In this document: positions 36,239 to 45,226 of the stretch, piece after piece
Position numbering within the stretch: position 1 is the stretch's first letter
How the letters are laid out: each line of letters opens with the position of its first letter
Origin: Litorimonas sp046250185
Lineage (GTDB): Bacteria; Pseudomonadota; Alphaproteobacteria; Caulobacterales; Maricaulaceae
Length of the DNA stretch: 64,000 nt
Assembly (NCBI RefSeq): GCF_046250185.1
Contig: NZ_CP176469.1
Reading direction: 5' to 3' (one strand)
Position numbers and translations under genes: made by a program
Notes under the pieces: model-generated
Told to the model about the DNA's origin: nothing
What the model saw: only the letters and a program-made list of their open reading frames with translations
The model's database searches: none

Positions 36239-37618
36239 CTAAGCCGACATTCTTGCAGGGTCTTCCTTGCGATAGCTGCCAAGTTCTTCGGCAATTAAGA
36301 ATGCGAGTTCTAGAGCCTGATCAGCGTTCAGACGTGGATCACAATGTGTCCGGTAACGCGCTGATAAATCTTCCTCGCGGACAGCCGCAGCTGAGCCGCC
36401 CGTGCATTCCGTCACGTTCTGCCCGGTCATTTCAAAATGCACCCCACCAGGCCAACAGCCTTCGCTATGGAGGACTTGCATGAATTGGCGCACTTCCGTG
36501 AGAATAAAGTCAACGGGTCGCGTTTTATAACCCGTATCCGTTTTAATCGTATTGCCATGCATAGGATCGCAAGACCACACGACAGAACGCCCTGCTTTTT
36601 TCACAGCACGCGCCAGCTCTGGCAGGCCTTTGGCAACTTTATCATGACCATAACGCGCGATCAGTGTGATACGGCCAGCCTCATTTTCAGGGTTGAGCTT
36701 ATCCAGCAAGCGCATCAATTCATCAGGCGCAAGACCTTCACCAATCTTCATTGCAATAGGATTTTCGATACCGCGGAAAAACTCAACATGCGCGTGGTCT
36801 AGCTGCCGGGTACGGTTGCCTATCCAGAGCATATGTGCGGACGTGTCATACCACCGGCCTGTCGTGCTATCGATCCGTGTCATGGCTTCCTCGTAGCCTA
36901 GCAAAAGACCTTCATGGGACGTGTAATAGTCAGTAGATGCCATTTGAGGTGTGCTGTCAGGAGTCACGCCGCAAGCTTCCATAAAGTCTAGCGCGTCTTC
37001 TATTTTTTCGCACAATTCTTTATATCTCGCCGTCTGCTCAGACTTATCAGCAAATCCCAATGTCCACTTGTGGATATTACGCAGGTTCGCATAGCCTCCC
37101 GTCGAGAAAGCCCGCAATAGATTGAGCGTCGACGCCGATTGACCATAGGCTTTGAGTAAGCGTTTAGGGTTAGGAATACGGCTCTTCTCGTCAAATTCCA
37201 TCGAGTTGATATTGTCGCCGCGATAGCTGGGCAGCGTGATCCCGTCGCGCACTTCAACAGGAGAGCTACGGGGTTTGCCGAATTGTCCCGCGATGCGGCC
37301 AACTTTGACAACAGGCTGCCCTGCGCCGTAAGTCAACACCACAGCCATCTGCATCATGACACGGAACATATCGCGAAGGTTGTCGGGGTGAAACTCCTTG
37401 AAGCTCTCGGCGCAATCTCCGCCTTGAAGCAAGAAAGCTTTGCCATTGGCGACATCTGCAAGTCGCGCTTTTAACCGTCGAGCTTCGCCAGCGAAAACGA
37501 GTGGCGGATAGCCGCGCAGAGTATTCTCGACCTCGGCCAATTTGGCGAGATCAGGATAATCTTCAGGAATATGCTTGGCTGGGAAGTTTCTCCAGCTGGA
37601 GGGAGACCATTTCGTCAT
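36239..37618 (-). CDS. Class II 3-deoxy-7-phosphoheptulonate synthase
   Basis: 459 residues, plant-type DAHP synthase (no similarity to AroFGH). The N-terminus WSPSSWRNFPAKHIPEDYPD and the blocks FAGEARRLKARLA, LLQGGDCAESF, VVWSCDPMHGNT and GGVHFEMTGQNVTECTGG carry the metal and phosphoenolpyruvate sites. It condenses PEP with erythrose 4-phosphate, the first step of aromatic amino acid synthesis. Located 76 bases downstream of gor on the same strand. Confidence 0.95.
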   Translation of the reverse strand: MTKWSPSSWRNFPAKHIPEDYPDLAKLAEVENTLRGYPPLVFAGEARRLKARLADVANGKAFLLQGGDCAESFKEFHPDNLRDMFRVMMQMAVVLTYGAGQPVVKVGRIAGQFGKPRSSPVEVRDGITLPSYRGDNINSMEFDEKSRIPNPKRLLKAYGQSASTLNLLRAFSTGGYANLRNIHKWTLGFADKSEQTARYKELCEKIEDALDFMEACGVTPDSTPQMASTDYYTSHEGLLLGYEEAMTRIDSTTGRWYDTSAHMLWIGNRTRQLDHAHVEFFRGIENPIAMKIGEGLAPDELMRLLDKLNPENEAGRITLIARYGHDKVAKGLPELARAVKKAGRSVVWSCDPMHGNTIKTDTGYKTRPVDFILTEVRQFMQVLHSEGCWPGGVHFEMTGQNVTECTGGSAAAVREEDLSARYRTHCDPRLNADQALELAFLIAEELGSYRKEDPARMSA

Positions 37619-37694
37619 CGTCGTGCTTTCAGAGCAAATGTTGCGTTTTGAACCGCATTTCTAACAAGTTTTAGGTGATTATACCAGCCCGAAG

Positions 37695-39083
37695 TCAGCC
37701 CTTGCTGACAACAGTCGTTTTGTTCTCTTCACGTGGTTTTAGAGTCACGATTTCCTCAGCCAATGTCGGATGAACGGCGCAGGTGCGATCAAAGTCAGCT
37801 TTGGTCAAGCCTGCCTTTACGCAAATTCCCAACGCTTGGATAATCTCCGCACTGTCGTCGCCAACAATATGGATGCCTACGACACGTTCATTCTTGCCCT
37901 CTGTGATCAGCTTCATAAAGCATCGCTGCGGATCGCCAGCCAGCACGTTTTTCATCGGACGGAACTTGGTCGTGTAGACAGTCATTTCTTCGCCAAACTC
38001 TCGGCGCGCTTCTGGTTCTGTCAGGCCGACCACGCCCACTGGCGGGCGCGTAAAGACGGCACTCGCAATATCGCTGTGGTCATAGGCTATCGGATTGTCT
38101 TTGAAGCGCGTTTCGATAAAGGCCATGCCTTCGCGGATTGCAACGGGCGTGAGGTTCATGCGGTTAGTCACATCGCCAACAGCAAAGATATTATCCTGGC
38201 GTGTGCGGGAATATTCATCGACGATAATGGCGCCGTTTTTGTCGACTTCCACGCCTGCATTTTCAAGACCCAACCCCGATGTATGCGGCTTACGACCTGT
38301 TGCCATAAAGACGAGGTCTGTGCCGATCTTCGTGCCGTCATCAAACGTAACGATATATCCGCCTTTAGACTTCTTGATCTCGGTCGGGCTGACGCCAAAG
38401 CGGAGATCGATTTTATTGTTAGATTGCACCTCATTGACGGCGTCTCGCACTTCGGGATCAAACCCGTTCAAGAGACGCGTGCCGCGATAGGCCTGCACAG
38501 TTTTCACGCCAAACCCTGCAAAAATACCCGCAAATTCAGAGGCGATATAGCCGCCGCCAATAATCAAAATACGCTCGGGCATTTCGTCCAAAAGGAAAGC
38601 GTCGTCAGACATGATTGCATGTTCGCTCCCTTTCATTTCAGGCATCCAAGGGCGACCACCGACCGCAATCAGGATCGTTTCTGCCGTCACTTCGCGTCCA
38701 CTTTTTGTCAATCGGACTGTATGCTTGTCAACGAATTCCGCGCGCTCCTGTATGAGGTCAGCGCCGTTCTTTTCGAGGATCGTGGCATAAATGCCAGACA
38801 ACCGGGAAACCTCGGATTGAATGGCGTCGCGGAGCTTTGGCCAGTCAAATTTAGCGTTTTCGACCGTCCAGCCATACCCCACAGCTTCGCGGATCGCTGT
38901 GCCGTAATCTGCGCCGTAGACCATAAACTTCTTCGGCACACAGCCGCGAACAACACATGTTCCGCCAGGACGACTCTCTTCCGCAACAGCCACGCGCTTG
39001 CCGAGTTGCGCCGCCATTCGACCTGCGCGGACGCCGCCTGAACCTGCGCCAATCACAAATAGGTCATAGTCGTATTTAGACAT
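37695..39083 (-). CDS. gor: Glutathione reductase
   Basis: 462 residues, FAD-dependent pyridine nucleotide-disulfide oxidoreductase. Redox site GGTCVVRGCVPKK; N-terminal dinucleotide fold VIGAGSGGVRAGRMAA; C-terminal CAVHPTLAEEIV with the catalytic His-Glu. The NADP-binding motif is RILIIGGGYIASEFAG; the following YRGTRLL fits an NADP-specific Arg. It regenerates GSH from GSSG. Upstream in the same direction lies rpiA, 39 bases away. Confidence 0.95.
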   Translation of the reverse strand: MSKYDYDLFVIGAGSGGVRAGRMAAQLGKRVAVAEESRPGGTCVVRGCVPKKFMVYGADYGTAIREAVGYGWTVENAKFDWPKLRDAIQSEVSRLSGIYATILEKNGADLIQERAEFVDKHTVRLTKSGREVTAETILIAVGGRPWMPEMKGSEHAIMSDDAFLLDEMPERILIIGGGYIASEFAGIFAGFGVKTVQAYRGTRLLNGFDPEVRDAVNEVQSNNKIDLRFGVSPTEIKKSKGGYIVTFDDGTKIGTDLVFMATGRKPHTSGLGLENAGVEVDKNGAIIVDEYSRTRQDNIFAVGDVTNRMNLTPVAIREGMAFIETRFKDNPIAYDHSDIASAVFTRPPVGVVGLTEPEARREFGEEMTVYTTKFRPMKNVLAGDPQRCFMKLITEGKNERVVGIHIVGDDSAEIIQALGICVKAGLTKADFDRTCAVHPTLAEEIVTLKPREENKTTVVSKG

Positions 39084-39122
39084 TTAAAGTCTCCTGCAAT
39101 TCTATGAAAATAAGGCGGTAAT

Positions 39123-39827
39123 CTAGTCCCGCTGCAACTCTATCACGCGTGCATGGTCGGCTTCGCCGATCACAATAACATCAGCCAAGTCAATAAAAAG
39201 GCCATGTTCCATCACCCCCGGTATTTGGGATAGCGCTCGCGCTGTTTCAACCGGGTTAGGGATTTTGACGCACTTGCTATCAAGAATATAATTGCCGCCA
39301 TCCGTGATAAGCGGGCCCGAACCATCTTTCATCTGTCGCAGAACCGTCTGCGCATCTTGGCAGCCCGTCACTTTTAAAGCGCGAAAGACTTGATCCGCCG
39401 TCAGGGCTAGACCGAAAGGATCTACTTCAACTGGCAGCGGAAAAGCCCCGAGCGTGTCGACCATTTTGCGATCATCCACAATCACGACCATCATGTCAGA
39501 CGCATTGGCGATAATCTTCTCGCGCAAAAGACACGCGCCACCACCTTTGATAAGGTTAAACGCAGGATCAACTTCGTCTGCGCCGTCAATGGTCACATCG
39601 ATTTTCTCGACTTTATCTGCATCAATCAGAGGCACCCCCGCCTCTACCGCACATTCGGCGGTTCGCTTTGACGTTGGCACGCCGCGAATTTTCATTCCGC
39701 CCGCCACGCGCTCTCCTAACATATCAATGAAGATTTCAGCGGTAGAGCCAGAGCCCAGACCTAGCGTCATGCCGCTCTCAATAAACTCCATCGCCGCCAT
39801 GGCTGCATTCTCTTTGGCAATCGTCAT
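39123..39827 (-). CDS. rpiA: Ribose-5-phosphate isomerase A
   Basis: 234 residues, normal RpiA length. Substrate loop LGLGSGSTAEIFI, DVTIDGADEVDPAFNLIKGGGACLLREKI with the catalytic Asp/Glu and Lys, and the C-terminal PGVMEHGLFIDLADVIVIG. It interconverts ribose-5-phosphate and ribulose-5-phosphate. Three bases after the stop of glmU and 39 before gor: a glmU-rpiA-gor run. Confidence 0.97.
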   Translation of the reverse strand: MTIAKENAAMAAMEFIESGMTLGLGSGSTAEIFIDMLGERVAGGMKIRGVPTSKRTAECAVEAGVPLIDADKVEKIDVTIDGADEVDPAFNLIKGGGACLLREKIIANASDMMVVIVDDRKMVDTLGAFPLPVEVDPFGLALTADQVFRALKVTGCQDAQTVLRQMKDGSGPLITDGGNYILDSKCVKIPNPVETARALSQIPGVMEHGLFIDLADVIVIGEADHARVIELQRD

Positions 39828-39830
39828 GGC

Positions 39831-41180
39831 TTAGCTCTTTCTTTTTGATGATTTGCGTTTGGCTTGAGCGACTCGGTAGCGCTTGGCCCAGCCGTCTTTG
39901 TTGACTTGCTTCGCGCGCGCCACAGCTAGCGCGTCATCTGGCACATTCTCGGTAATGACACCGCCAGACCCCAAATATGCGCCAGACCCAATCTTAACAG
40001 GCGCGACAAGCGATGAGTTCGTGCCGATGAACGCGCCGTCCCCGATCTGTGTCATATGCTTGTTAAATCCGTCATAATTACAGGTGATTGTGCCTGCACC
40101 GACATTGACGCCCTCACCTAAAACAGCATCACCAATATAAGATAAGTGATTGATCTTGCTGCAATTTCCAACCTTAGCTTTCTTTGTCTCAACAAAATTA
40201 CCGACCTTAGTTGTGTCACCCAATTCTGTGCCAGGGCGCAAGCGCGCAAATGGGCCAATCTGCGCCCCTTCGCCAATTTGAGTGCCTTCAATATGGCAGA
40301 ATGGGTGAATGACTGTGTTGCCTCCAATTTTGACGTTTGGTCCAAATACGCAGTTCGCGCCAATGTCCGCATCAGCAGCGATAACTGTGTCGTAGGCAAA
40401 ATATGTCGTATCTGGATCACGAAGCGTCACCCCTGCTTCCATCATGCGGCTGCGCATACGATCTTGAAAAGCGCGTTCTGCGAGCGCTAAATCAGGGCGG
40501 GAATTAACACCCATGACCTCTGTTTCGGACGCCTTGACAACAATCGCCCGTTTTCCGTCACCCCGCAAAATCTCAACAATATCAGTTAAGTAGTATTCAC
40601 CCTTCGCGTTATTTTTATCAACCCGCGCAACAGCTGAAAACATATCCGCTGCTGAAGCTGCCATCACGCCAGAATTACAAAGCCCAACGGCCAACTGCTC
40701 TGCGCTAGCGTCCTTCGCTTCGACGATAGCGACCAAGTCGTCGCCCTCGACAATCAAACGTCCATAAGCCCCTGCGTCCTCTGGCTCAAAGCCCAATACA
40801 GCGACGTCGGCCGTGTCGAGCGCATCAAATACGTGCTCCAATGTAGACGGCTCGATAAGCGGCGTATCAGCGTATAGAACCGCAACCTGTCCCGAAAAAT
40901 CACCTAAAGCGGCTTTGGCGCAGTCAACTGCGTGTCCTGTGCCGAGCTGCGGTTCTTGCACCGCGATATCGAGCCCGAGGGCCTCTGCCGCCGCGCGAAC
41001 ATCCACATTGGCTTCTCCGACGACGCAAACAATTTTGTCAGCGTCCACAGACCGCGCAAGGTTCGCGACCCACGACAACATAGAGCGGCCACCGATGTGA
41101 TGCAGCACCTTAGAGCGCGAAGACTTCATCCGGGTGCTTTTCCCAGCTGCCAAAATTATTGCAGCGCGCGCAGCTTTCAT
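39831..41180 (-). CDS. glmU: Bifunctional GlmU: GlcNAc-1-P uridyltransferase and acetyltransferase
   Basis: 449 residues. The N-terminal pyrophosphorylase domain (1-~230) has ILAAGKSTRMKSSRSKVLHHIGG and YADTPLI; the C-terminal left-handed beta helix (~250-440) shows hexapeptide repeats (IGEGAQIGPFARLRPG and similar), an acetyl-CoA site and GNFVETKKAKVG. It makes UDP-GlcNAc for peptidoglycan and lipid A. A basic tail (KRYRVAQAKRKSSKRKS) is typical of alphaproteobacterial GlmU. Confidence 0.97.
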   Translation of the reverse strand: MKAARAAIILAAGKSTRMKSSRSKVLHHIGGRSMLSWVANLARSVDADKIVCVVGEANVDVRAAAEALGLDIAVQEPQLGTGHAVDCAKAALGDFSGQVAVLYADTPLIEPSTLEHVFDALDTADVAVLGFEPEDAGAYGRLIVEGDDLVAIVEAKDASAEQLAVGLCNSGVMAASAADMFSAVARVDKNNAKGEYYLTDIVEILRGDGKRAIVVKASETEVMGVNSRPDLALAERAFQDRMRSRMMEAGVTLRDPDTTYFAYDTVIAADADIGANCVFGPNVKIGGNTVIHPFCHIEGTQIGEGAQIGPFARLRPGTELGDTTKVGNFVETKKAKVGNCSKINHLSYIGDAVLGEGVNVGAGTITCNYDGFNKHMTQIGDGAFIGTNSSLVAPVKIGSGAYLGSGGVITENVPDDALAVARAKQVNKDGWAKRYRVAQAKRKSSKRKS

Positions 41181-41262
41181 TACGGTTAGCCCTTAAGTCA
41201 TTTGAAACTCCTCCCGTCATAGAGGATGTTTTGCGCAAACGCACGATTCGATTGGACTTCAT

Positions 41263-41934
41263 TTGCATTATTTACAGAATTTGACGCTGTGCTTCGATTT
41301 AGACGGGACGCTTGTAGATACTGCGCCCGACCTGATCCGTGTGCTAAATGATGTGATAGCGATGGACGGCTTGCCAAAGACAAACTTTAAGGAAGCCCGC
41401 AAGGCAGTCGGCTTTGGCTCTCGCGCGCTCATTTCCGAGGCCTTTATGCGGGCGGAAGCTGATTTACCGCCTTCACGCCTAGATGAATTGCAGCAGGTAT
41501 TTTTGGCCAGATACGCCGAAGACATTGCCGCTTTATCAGAGCCCTATGCGGGTGTGGAGGATGTTCTGGACGATCTGGTCGCGCACGGCGCACGATTGAC
41601 CGTCTGCACAAACAAGCCGGGTTATCTAGCACGACCCTTGATCAAAGCGCTCGGCATGAACCATTATTTTGATCGGGTCGTCGGGGGAGATGAACCGCGT
41701 CGCAAGAAACCTCATGCGGATCACATTTTTGCGGCGGCTGATCATCGGCGGGCAAGAGATATTGTAATGGTCGGTGATAGCTATCCCGATATGCGAGCGG
41801 CCCACAATGCGCGCGTTCCCGCTATTTTGGTCACCTATGGCTATACTCAAATATCACCGCTTAAGCTAAAGGCCGATCGCAGGATCGGACATTTCCGAGC
41901 ACTGCCATCGGCCTTAGAGAGTTTGCGGACATAA
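41263..41934 (+). CDS. gph: HAD phosphatase, phosphoglycolate phosphatase-like
   Basis: 223 residues with a probable TTG start at 41263 (GGA stands a few bases before; no ATG exists nearby in frame). HAD motif I is FDLDGTLVDTAPDL, motif II is VCTNKP, motif III is around RRKKPHADH and motif IV is VMVGDSYPDMRAA. The small cap domain is of the C1 type. It removes phosphate from 2-phosphoglycolate formed in DNA repair or oxygenation. Single gene, 82 bases from the divergent glmU. Confidence 0.88.
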   Translation: MHYLQNLTLCFDLDGTLVDTAPDLIRVLNDVIAMDGLPKTNFKEARKAVGFGSRALISEAFMRAEADLPPSRLDELQQVFLARYAEDIAALSEPYAGVEDVLDDLVAHGARLTVCTNKPGYLARPLIKALGMNHYFDRVVGGDEPRRKKPHADHIFAAADHRRARDIVMVGDSYPDMRAAHNARVPAILVTYGYTQISPLKLKADRRIGHFRALPSALESLRT

Positions 41935-41969
41935 ACCGCTTGGCCCGCAAGACGCGGACCAAATGTTGG

Positions 41970-42170
41970 TTATGCGAAGTTTTCAGTGGAGCGCGTTGGC
42001 ACGCCATTGATCAAGTTAGACCGAACGTCCGTGCGCGCAGAGCGCATGGAGGCCAGAAAACCACCTTGGATCAAGTTCACACGGACATCATGTCCACGAT
42101 CTGCCCAATAAGCTTCGATTTGTTCCTTAAGACGCTCAGCGCCTTCACGAGTACAATAGTCACCTTTCAT
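41970..42170 (-). CDS. Small conserved-looking hypothetical protein
   Basis: 66 residues from ATG 42170 (a longer frame to 42212 has no signal). It begins KGDYCTREGAERLKEQIEAYW and continues RGHDVRVNLIQGGFLASMRSARTDVRSNLINGVPTR. I recall similar small proteins in alphaproteobacteria, without a known function. Charged N-terminal helix, compact C-terminal part; cytosolic. AAGG-like ribosome site present upstream. Near the XRE regulator but on the other strand. Confidence 0.7.
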   Translation of the reverse strand: MKGDYCTREGAERLKEQIEAYWADRGHDVRVNLIQGGFLASMRSARTDVRSNLINGVPTRSTENFA

Positions 42171-42212
42171 GATGAACCTCTTTCTAATTTGTGACGGTGC
42201 CGTCCCAGACAC

Positions 42213-42484
42213 ACATCAAACAGAGTTTTTCCCTGCACTCTACTTAAGCGTCAGAATTAGAAATTCAATTCAAATCATAGGTTTTTCGAATAACATTTTT
42301 GTCATATGACTTTAATCTGCATTTTCAGCTTGTGTTCATATTGACTGTGATAATGGTAAATTTTGATCATATTTCACTGTTTATAACAGTAATTCGATTG
42401 ACATCACTTATTTTAGTGAATTTTTACCTCGACTTATTATTCGTTTTATTTATTAAATCCTTGTAAGATGCAAGGATGAATTAC
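42213..42484 (+). promoter_or_regulatory. AT-rich promoter/operator region of the XRE regulator gene
   Basis: About 270 bases, clearly richer in A+T than flanking genes. It contains ACTGTT-TAT-AACAGT (42376-42390), a -35-like TTGACA at 42398-42403 and TCACT-N6-AGTGA (42404-42419). Repressor-type regulators commonly bind such dyads in their own promoter, so autoregulation is plausible. Confidence 0.5.
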
Positions 42485-43012
42485 ATGCCAACTTTACAAG
42501 CTCGCTTGAAACAAGAACGTAAACGACAGGGTCACTCTCAAAGTGCGTTGGCAGCCTTATGCGATGTCAGTCAGCCAACAATCGCAAATTGGGAGCGCGG
42601 CGGGCAAGTGCCACGTCAGCAAGCTCTCAACCGTCTTGCAGAATCGCTAGACGTGGATGCCGCGTGGCTCTTGACCGGCATGTCTACGGCGGACGCCTAC
42701 CCCGCACAAACGCATTTAGCTAAACCCATACGTCATGTCCCGGTTTTTGACTGGCCAGAAACTATAGCGGCATTTTTGGAAACTCCACCTCGTGACTATT
42801 TGACTCTGAGCCTTGAGCGTGAAGATGTTTTCGCTGTTATTTCTCCTGATGGAGCAGGATTTCAGGCGCAAACTGTTTTGGTTTTTGATCGGCACGACCA
42901 AAGCGCAGGCACACACTTACTGGCAGAAGAAAATGGTTATAGTTTAGAAGAAAAAGAGAGCCCCACGACTGGCAGTCTTGGGCGTCTTATTTATTCAATA
43001 CAGCCGCATTAA
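42485..43012 (+). CDS. XRE-family regulator with a degenerate S24-like C-terminus
   Basis: About 175 residues from ATG 42485, chosen because AAGGA lies eight bases upstream; ATG 42476 is the alternative. An N-terminal helix-turn-helix (~5-60) contains SQSALAALCDVSQPTIANWERGG, and residues ~85-165 resemble a phage-repressor/LexA dimerisation domain (HVPVFDW ... VFAVISPDGAGFQAQTVLVFDRHD), but the Ser-Met of the peptidase is replaced by PDGAG, so autocleavage is unlikely. It probably represses its own gene or neighbours; target unknown. Confidence 0.82.
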   Translation: MPTLQARLKQERKRQGHSQSALAALCDVSQPTIANWERGGQVPRQQALNRLAESLDVDAAWLLTGMSTADAYPAQTHLAKPIRHVPVFDWPETIAAFLETPPRDYLTLSLEREDVFAVISPDGAGFQAQTVLVFDRHDQSAGTHLLAEENGYSLEEKESPTTGSLGRLIYSIQPH

Positions 43013-43028
43013 GACGCGGGTATTCTGA

Positions 43029-43838
43029 TTAGCCAGCCGGATCTGACATAGCTTCCATATTGGCGTCTGCCGTCCGTATAGCGGCTTCGAGTCGTTCTTC
43101 AGCCGTTTGCAGGTTTTTCTTCGGATCTTGATAAAACGCCGTCAACTTCATGACTTGCAAGAACGCGCTATTGAGGAACCGACCCCAGAATTTCATCGGA
43201 CGGTCAAAATCAAAGAGCAGGATAACACGCTCTTCGTCTGTATCATTCCAGACTTCATGCTCATACGTATCATCAAACACAAATATCTCGCCCTCTTTCC
43301 ACGCGGTGATCGTATCATCCACACGGATACGGCATTTCTCGCGGTCTTTGGGAATGATCAAGCCTATATGGGAGCGTAGAATACCCTTCGTCACCCCCTT
43401 ATGTGCGGGGATATGATAGCCTGGAGCCAGAATGGAAAACATTGCTGTCTGCAGATCTGGCACATTCTCTAGAATGGCTGCCGTTTTCGGTGCAAGGGAC
43501 GCATTTTTTTCTAGCCGCTGGCCAAAGCCAAATAACACGAATGTCTTCCAGTTGGATTCTGTCGAAAGACGGTATTGGTCAGGCGAAATTTCATGGAAGC
43601 TCGGAATTGTCTCACGAAACTTTAAGACAGCGCGCGCCTCTTCCTGAATGGCCTCCCAATTATCAGTGAATTCAGATAAAAATGGAAAGTATTTGTTATC
43701 GATCTTGGGCGTGTCAGGCACTTTAGACTGGCGGCTTTGAAACGCCGCGATCTTACGCACGAGCTTCTTGCCATTGCGTTTAACAAACGCACGGCGCTTA
43801 TTCTTTAGGTGCTTGGGTTTTTCAATTTCGCTTGCCAT
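43029..43838 (-). CDS. Aspartyl/asparaginyl beta-hydroxylase-family protein (LpxO-like)
   Basis: 269 residues, cupin-type 2-oxoglutarate/Fe(II) oxygenase. The core has IPAHKGVTKGILRSHIGLIIP and GEIFVFDDTYEHEVWNDTDEERVILLFDFDRP, giving two His ligands (SHIGL, HEVWN) and a likely 2-OG Arg. Related proteins hydroxylate peptide side chains or, as LpxO, the secondary acyl chain of lipid A. A lipid hydroxylase is attractive because the sphingolipid locus begins 78 bases upstream, but this is inference only. Confidence 0.78.
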   Translation of the reverse strand: MASEIEKPKHLKNKRRAFVKRNGKKLVRKIAAFQSRQSKVPDTPKIDNKYFPFLSEFTDNWEAIQEEARAVLKFRETIPSFHEISPDQYRLSTESNWKTFVLFGFGQRLEKNASLAPKTAAILENVPDLQTAMFSILAPGYHIPAHKGVTKGILRSHIGLIIPKDREKCRIRVDDTITAWKEGEIFVFDDTYEHEVWNDTDEERVILLFDFDRPMKFWGRFLNSAFLQVMKLTAFYQDPKKNLQTAEERLEAAIRTADANMEAMSDPAG

Positions 43839-43915
43839 AATGCGGGCGGTTTATGAGAATTTTCACGCTGCGTCTATACCATTGTCCAGCCAAAAGTCTG
43901 ACATTACTCTGGCTC

Positions 43916-45187
43916 TCACTCTGCCGCTGCAGCTTCCGCATTTGCTTCTGTATAGGCCATACGGTTGAGAAACCCTGCAATCGCAGACGCAGCCCGCACG
44001 GATGACGGTGTTTGCGTTAAATCAAATGTCGAGTGAAAACCAGTTTCTTGCGCCATGCGGTAGCGAGCAAGGGTTAGGTCTGCCGTCTCCAACGCTTGAG
44101 GTAATTTTGAGATGTCGTCAATGACTGGCCCAAATGTCCAATGGCGATAGAACGGATTTCCTTCCCAATTCGCGTCATGACTATCGAGGAAAATGCACGG
44201 GCGACGCTCTTCTATAAACTCATAAATCTGAGAACTCACATCGCCTAAATAAATATCGGCTGCGCGGGTATAGGTCATATCTACTGATCGCTGACTGCCC
44301 AGATCGATGTGAATATTGGGACAATCTTTAAAGTCCTCCGCCAACGCTTTTACAAAACGTATCTTTCGCTTTTCAACCGAGGTATGCACGGCTCGTTGAA
44401 AAAGCATGACGTGGGGCGCAAAGATGAGGTTGTAGGCCGTATTTGCTTTGAAGAAGTTCATCACAGCCTCACCCATTTCATACCAAGAGGACAGGTGAGG
44501 ATCAAAATGCGGATTGTAGAGAACCGTTGGATTATCATTGTCAAATAAAGGTTCGGGCGCAACTTCGCCCCCCTTCACAAAATCAAATTTAGGATAACCC
44601 GTAACGGCATAATCACCGTCTCGAACGAGTTCCTGATCTAAATGCACGTCTTCAAATTTCTGACCTGGCAATAAGACAAAATCAAACTCTCTGATATTGC
44701 GATTGAACGAAACCGCTCTGTCGCCGGCTCCGTGATGGGTGAAAATGAATTTTAAGTCCTCTAGGCCAAATCTCTGGCGCAGCATAAGTGATGTCCATTC
44801 TGGGACGATAATTGCGTCATATTGGCGAAACACCTCTAGGTTCTGGCGCAGCATCCAATATCGCCGTGCAGGCATCACCATATTAAACAATTTCAGCAAA
44901 AGCTTCACACGCTCGCCGCCACGCAACGCTATAAAATTGACGCGGGCGCTTAGGCTTTCGCCCAAACAATAGCGTACTAATTCCTCTTGCTCAGCCGTCG
45001 AAGTTACGACATCGACGTCAAATTTCGGGTGGCGCTTGAGAAGTTCTTTGAGGGTGGGCGCAGAATGAGCCACTTGGTGAGATGTCTCGTGATTATAGAC
45101 GAACGCAATCTTAAGCGTTCTGCTTTGATCAATATACATTCGTCTGTCGCTCCCATCAGCCCTTGATGTGAATACGTCATAAATCAT
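43916..45187 (-). CDS. CDP-glycerol glycerophosphotransferase (TagF-like) family protein
   Basis: 423 residues from ATG 45187, or 407 from ATG 45139 (GGGAG about 10 bases upstream). Matches the TagF/TagB family: LKIAFVYNHETSHQVAHSAPTL near the start and FIFTHHGAGDRAV, TGYPKFDFV, NPTVLYNPHFD, YNLIFAPH, DIYLGDVSSQIYEFIEERRPCIFLD in order. These enzymes transfer glycerol phosphate (or a similar polyol phosphate) from a CDP donor to a lipid-linked acceptor. Last gene of the minus-strand unit starting with DUF2141. Probable role: head group of the ceramide lipid. Confidence 0.85.
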   Translation of the reverse strand: MIYDVFTSRADGSDRRMYIDQSRTLKIAFVYNHETSHQVAHSAPTLKELLKRHPKFDVDVVTSTAEQEELVRYCLGESLSARVNFIALRGGERVKLLLKLFNMVMPARRYWMLRQNLEVFRQYDAIIVPEWTSLMLRQRFGLEDLKFIFTHHGAGDRAVSFNRNIREFDFVLLPGQKFEDVHLDQELVRDGDYAVTGYPKFDFVKGGEVAPEPLFDNDNPTVLYNPHFDPHLSSWYEMGEAVMNFFKANTAYNLIFAPHVMLFQRAVHTSVEKRKIRFVKALAEDFKDCPNIHIDLGSQRSVDMTYTRAADIYLGDVSSQIYEFIEERRPCIFLDSHDANWEGNPFYRHWTFGPVIDDISKLPQALETADLTLARYRMAQETGFHSTFDLTQTPSSVRAASAIAGFLNRMAYTEANAEAAAAE

Positions 45188-45226
45188 TCACATAGATTTA
45201 AAGGTCACGTTTTTGTGCGAAACATT

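Noticed and set aside
37770..39041. 423-residue frame opposite to gor
   Set aside because: Antisense shadow of glutathione reductase; the minus-strand protein has complete family motifs.
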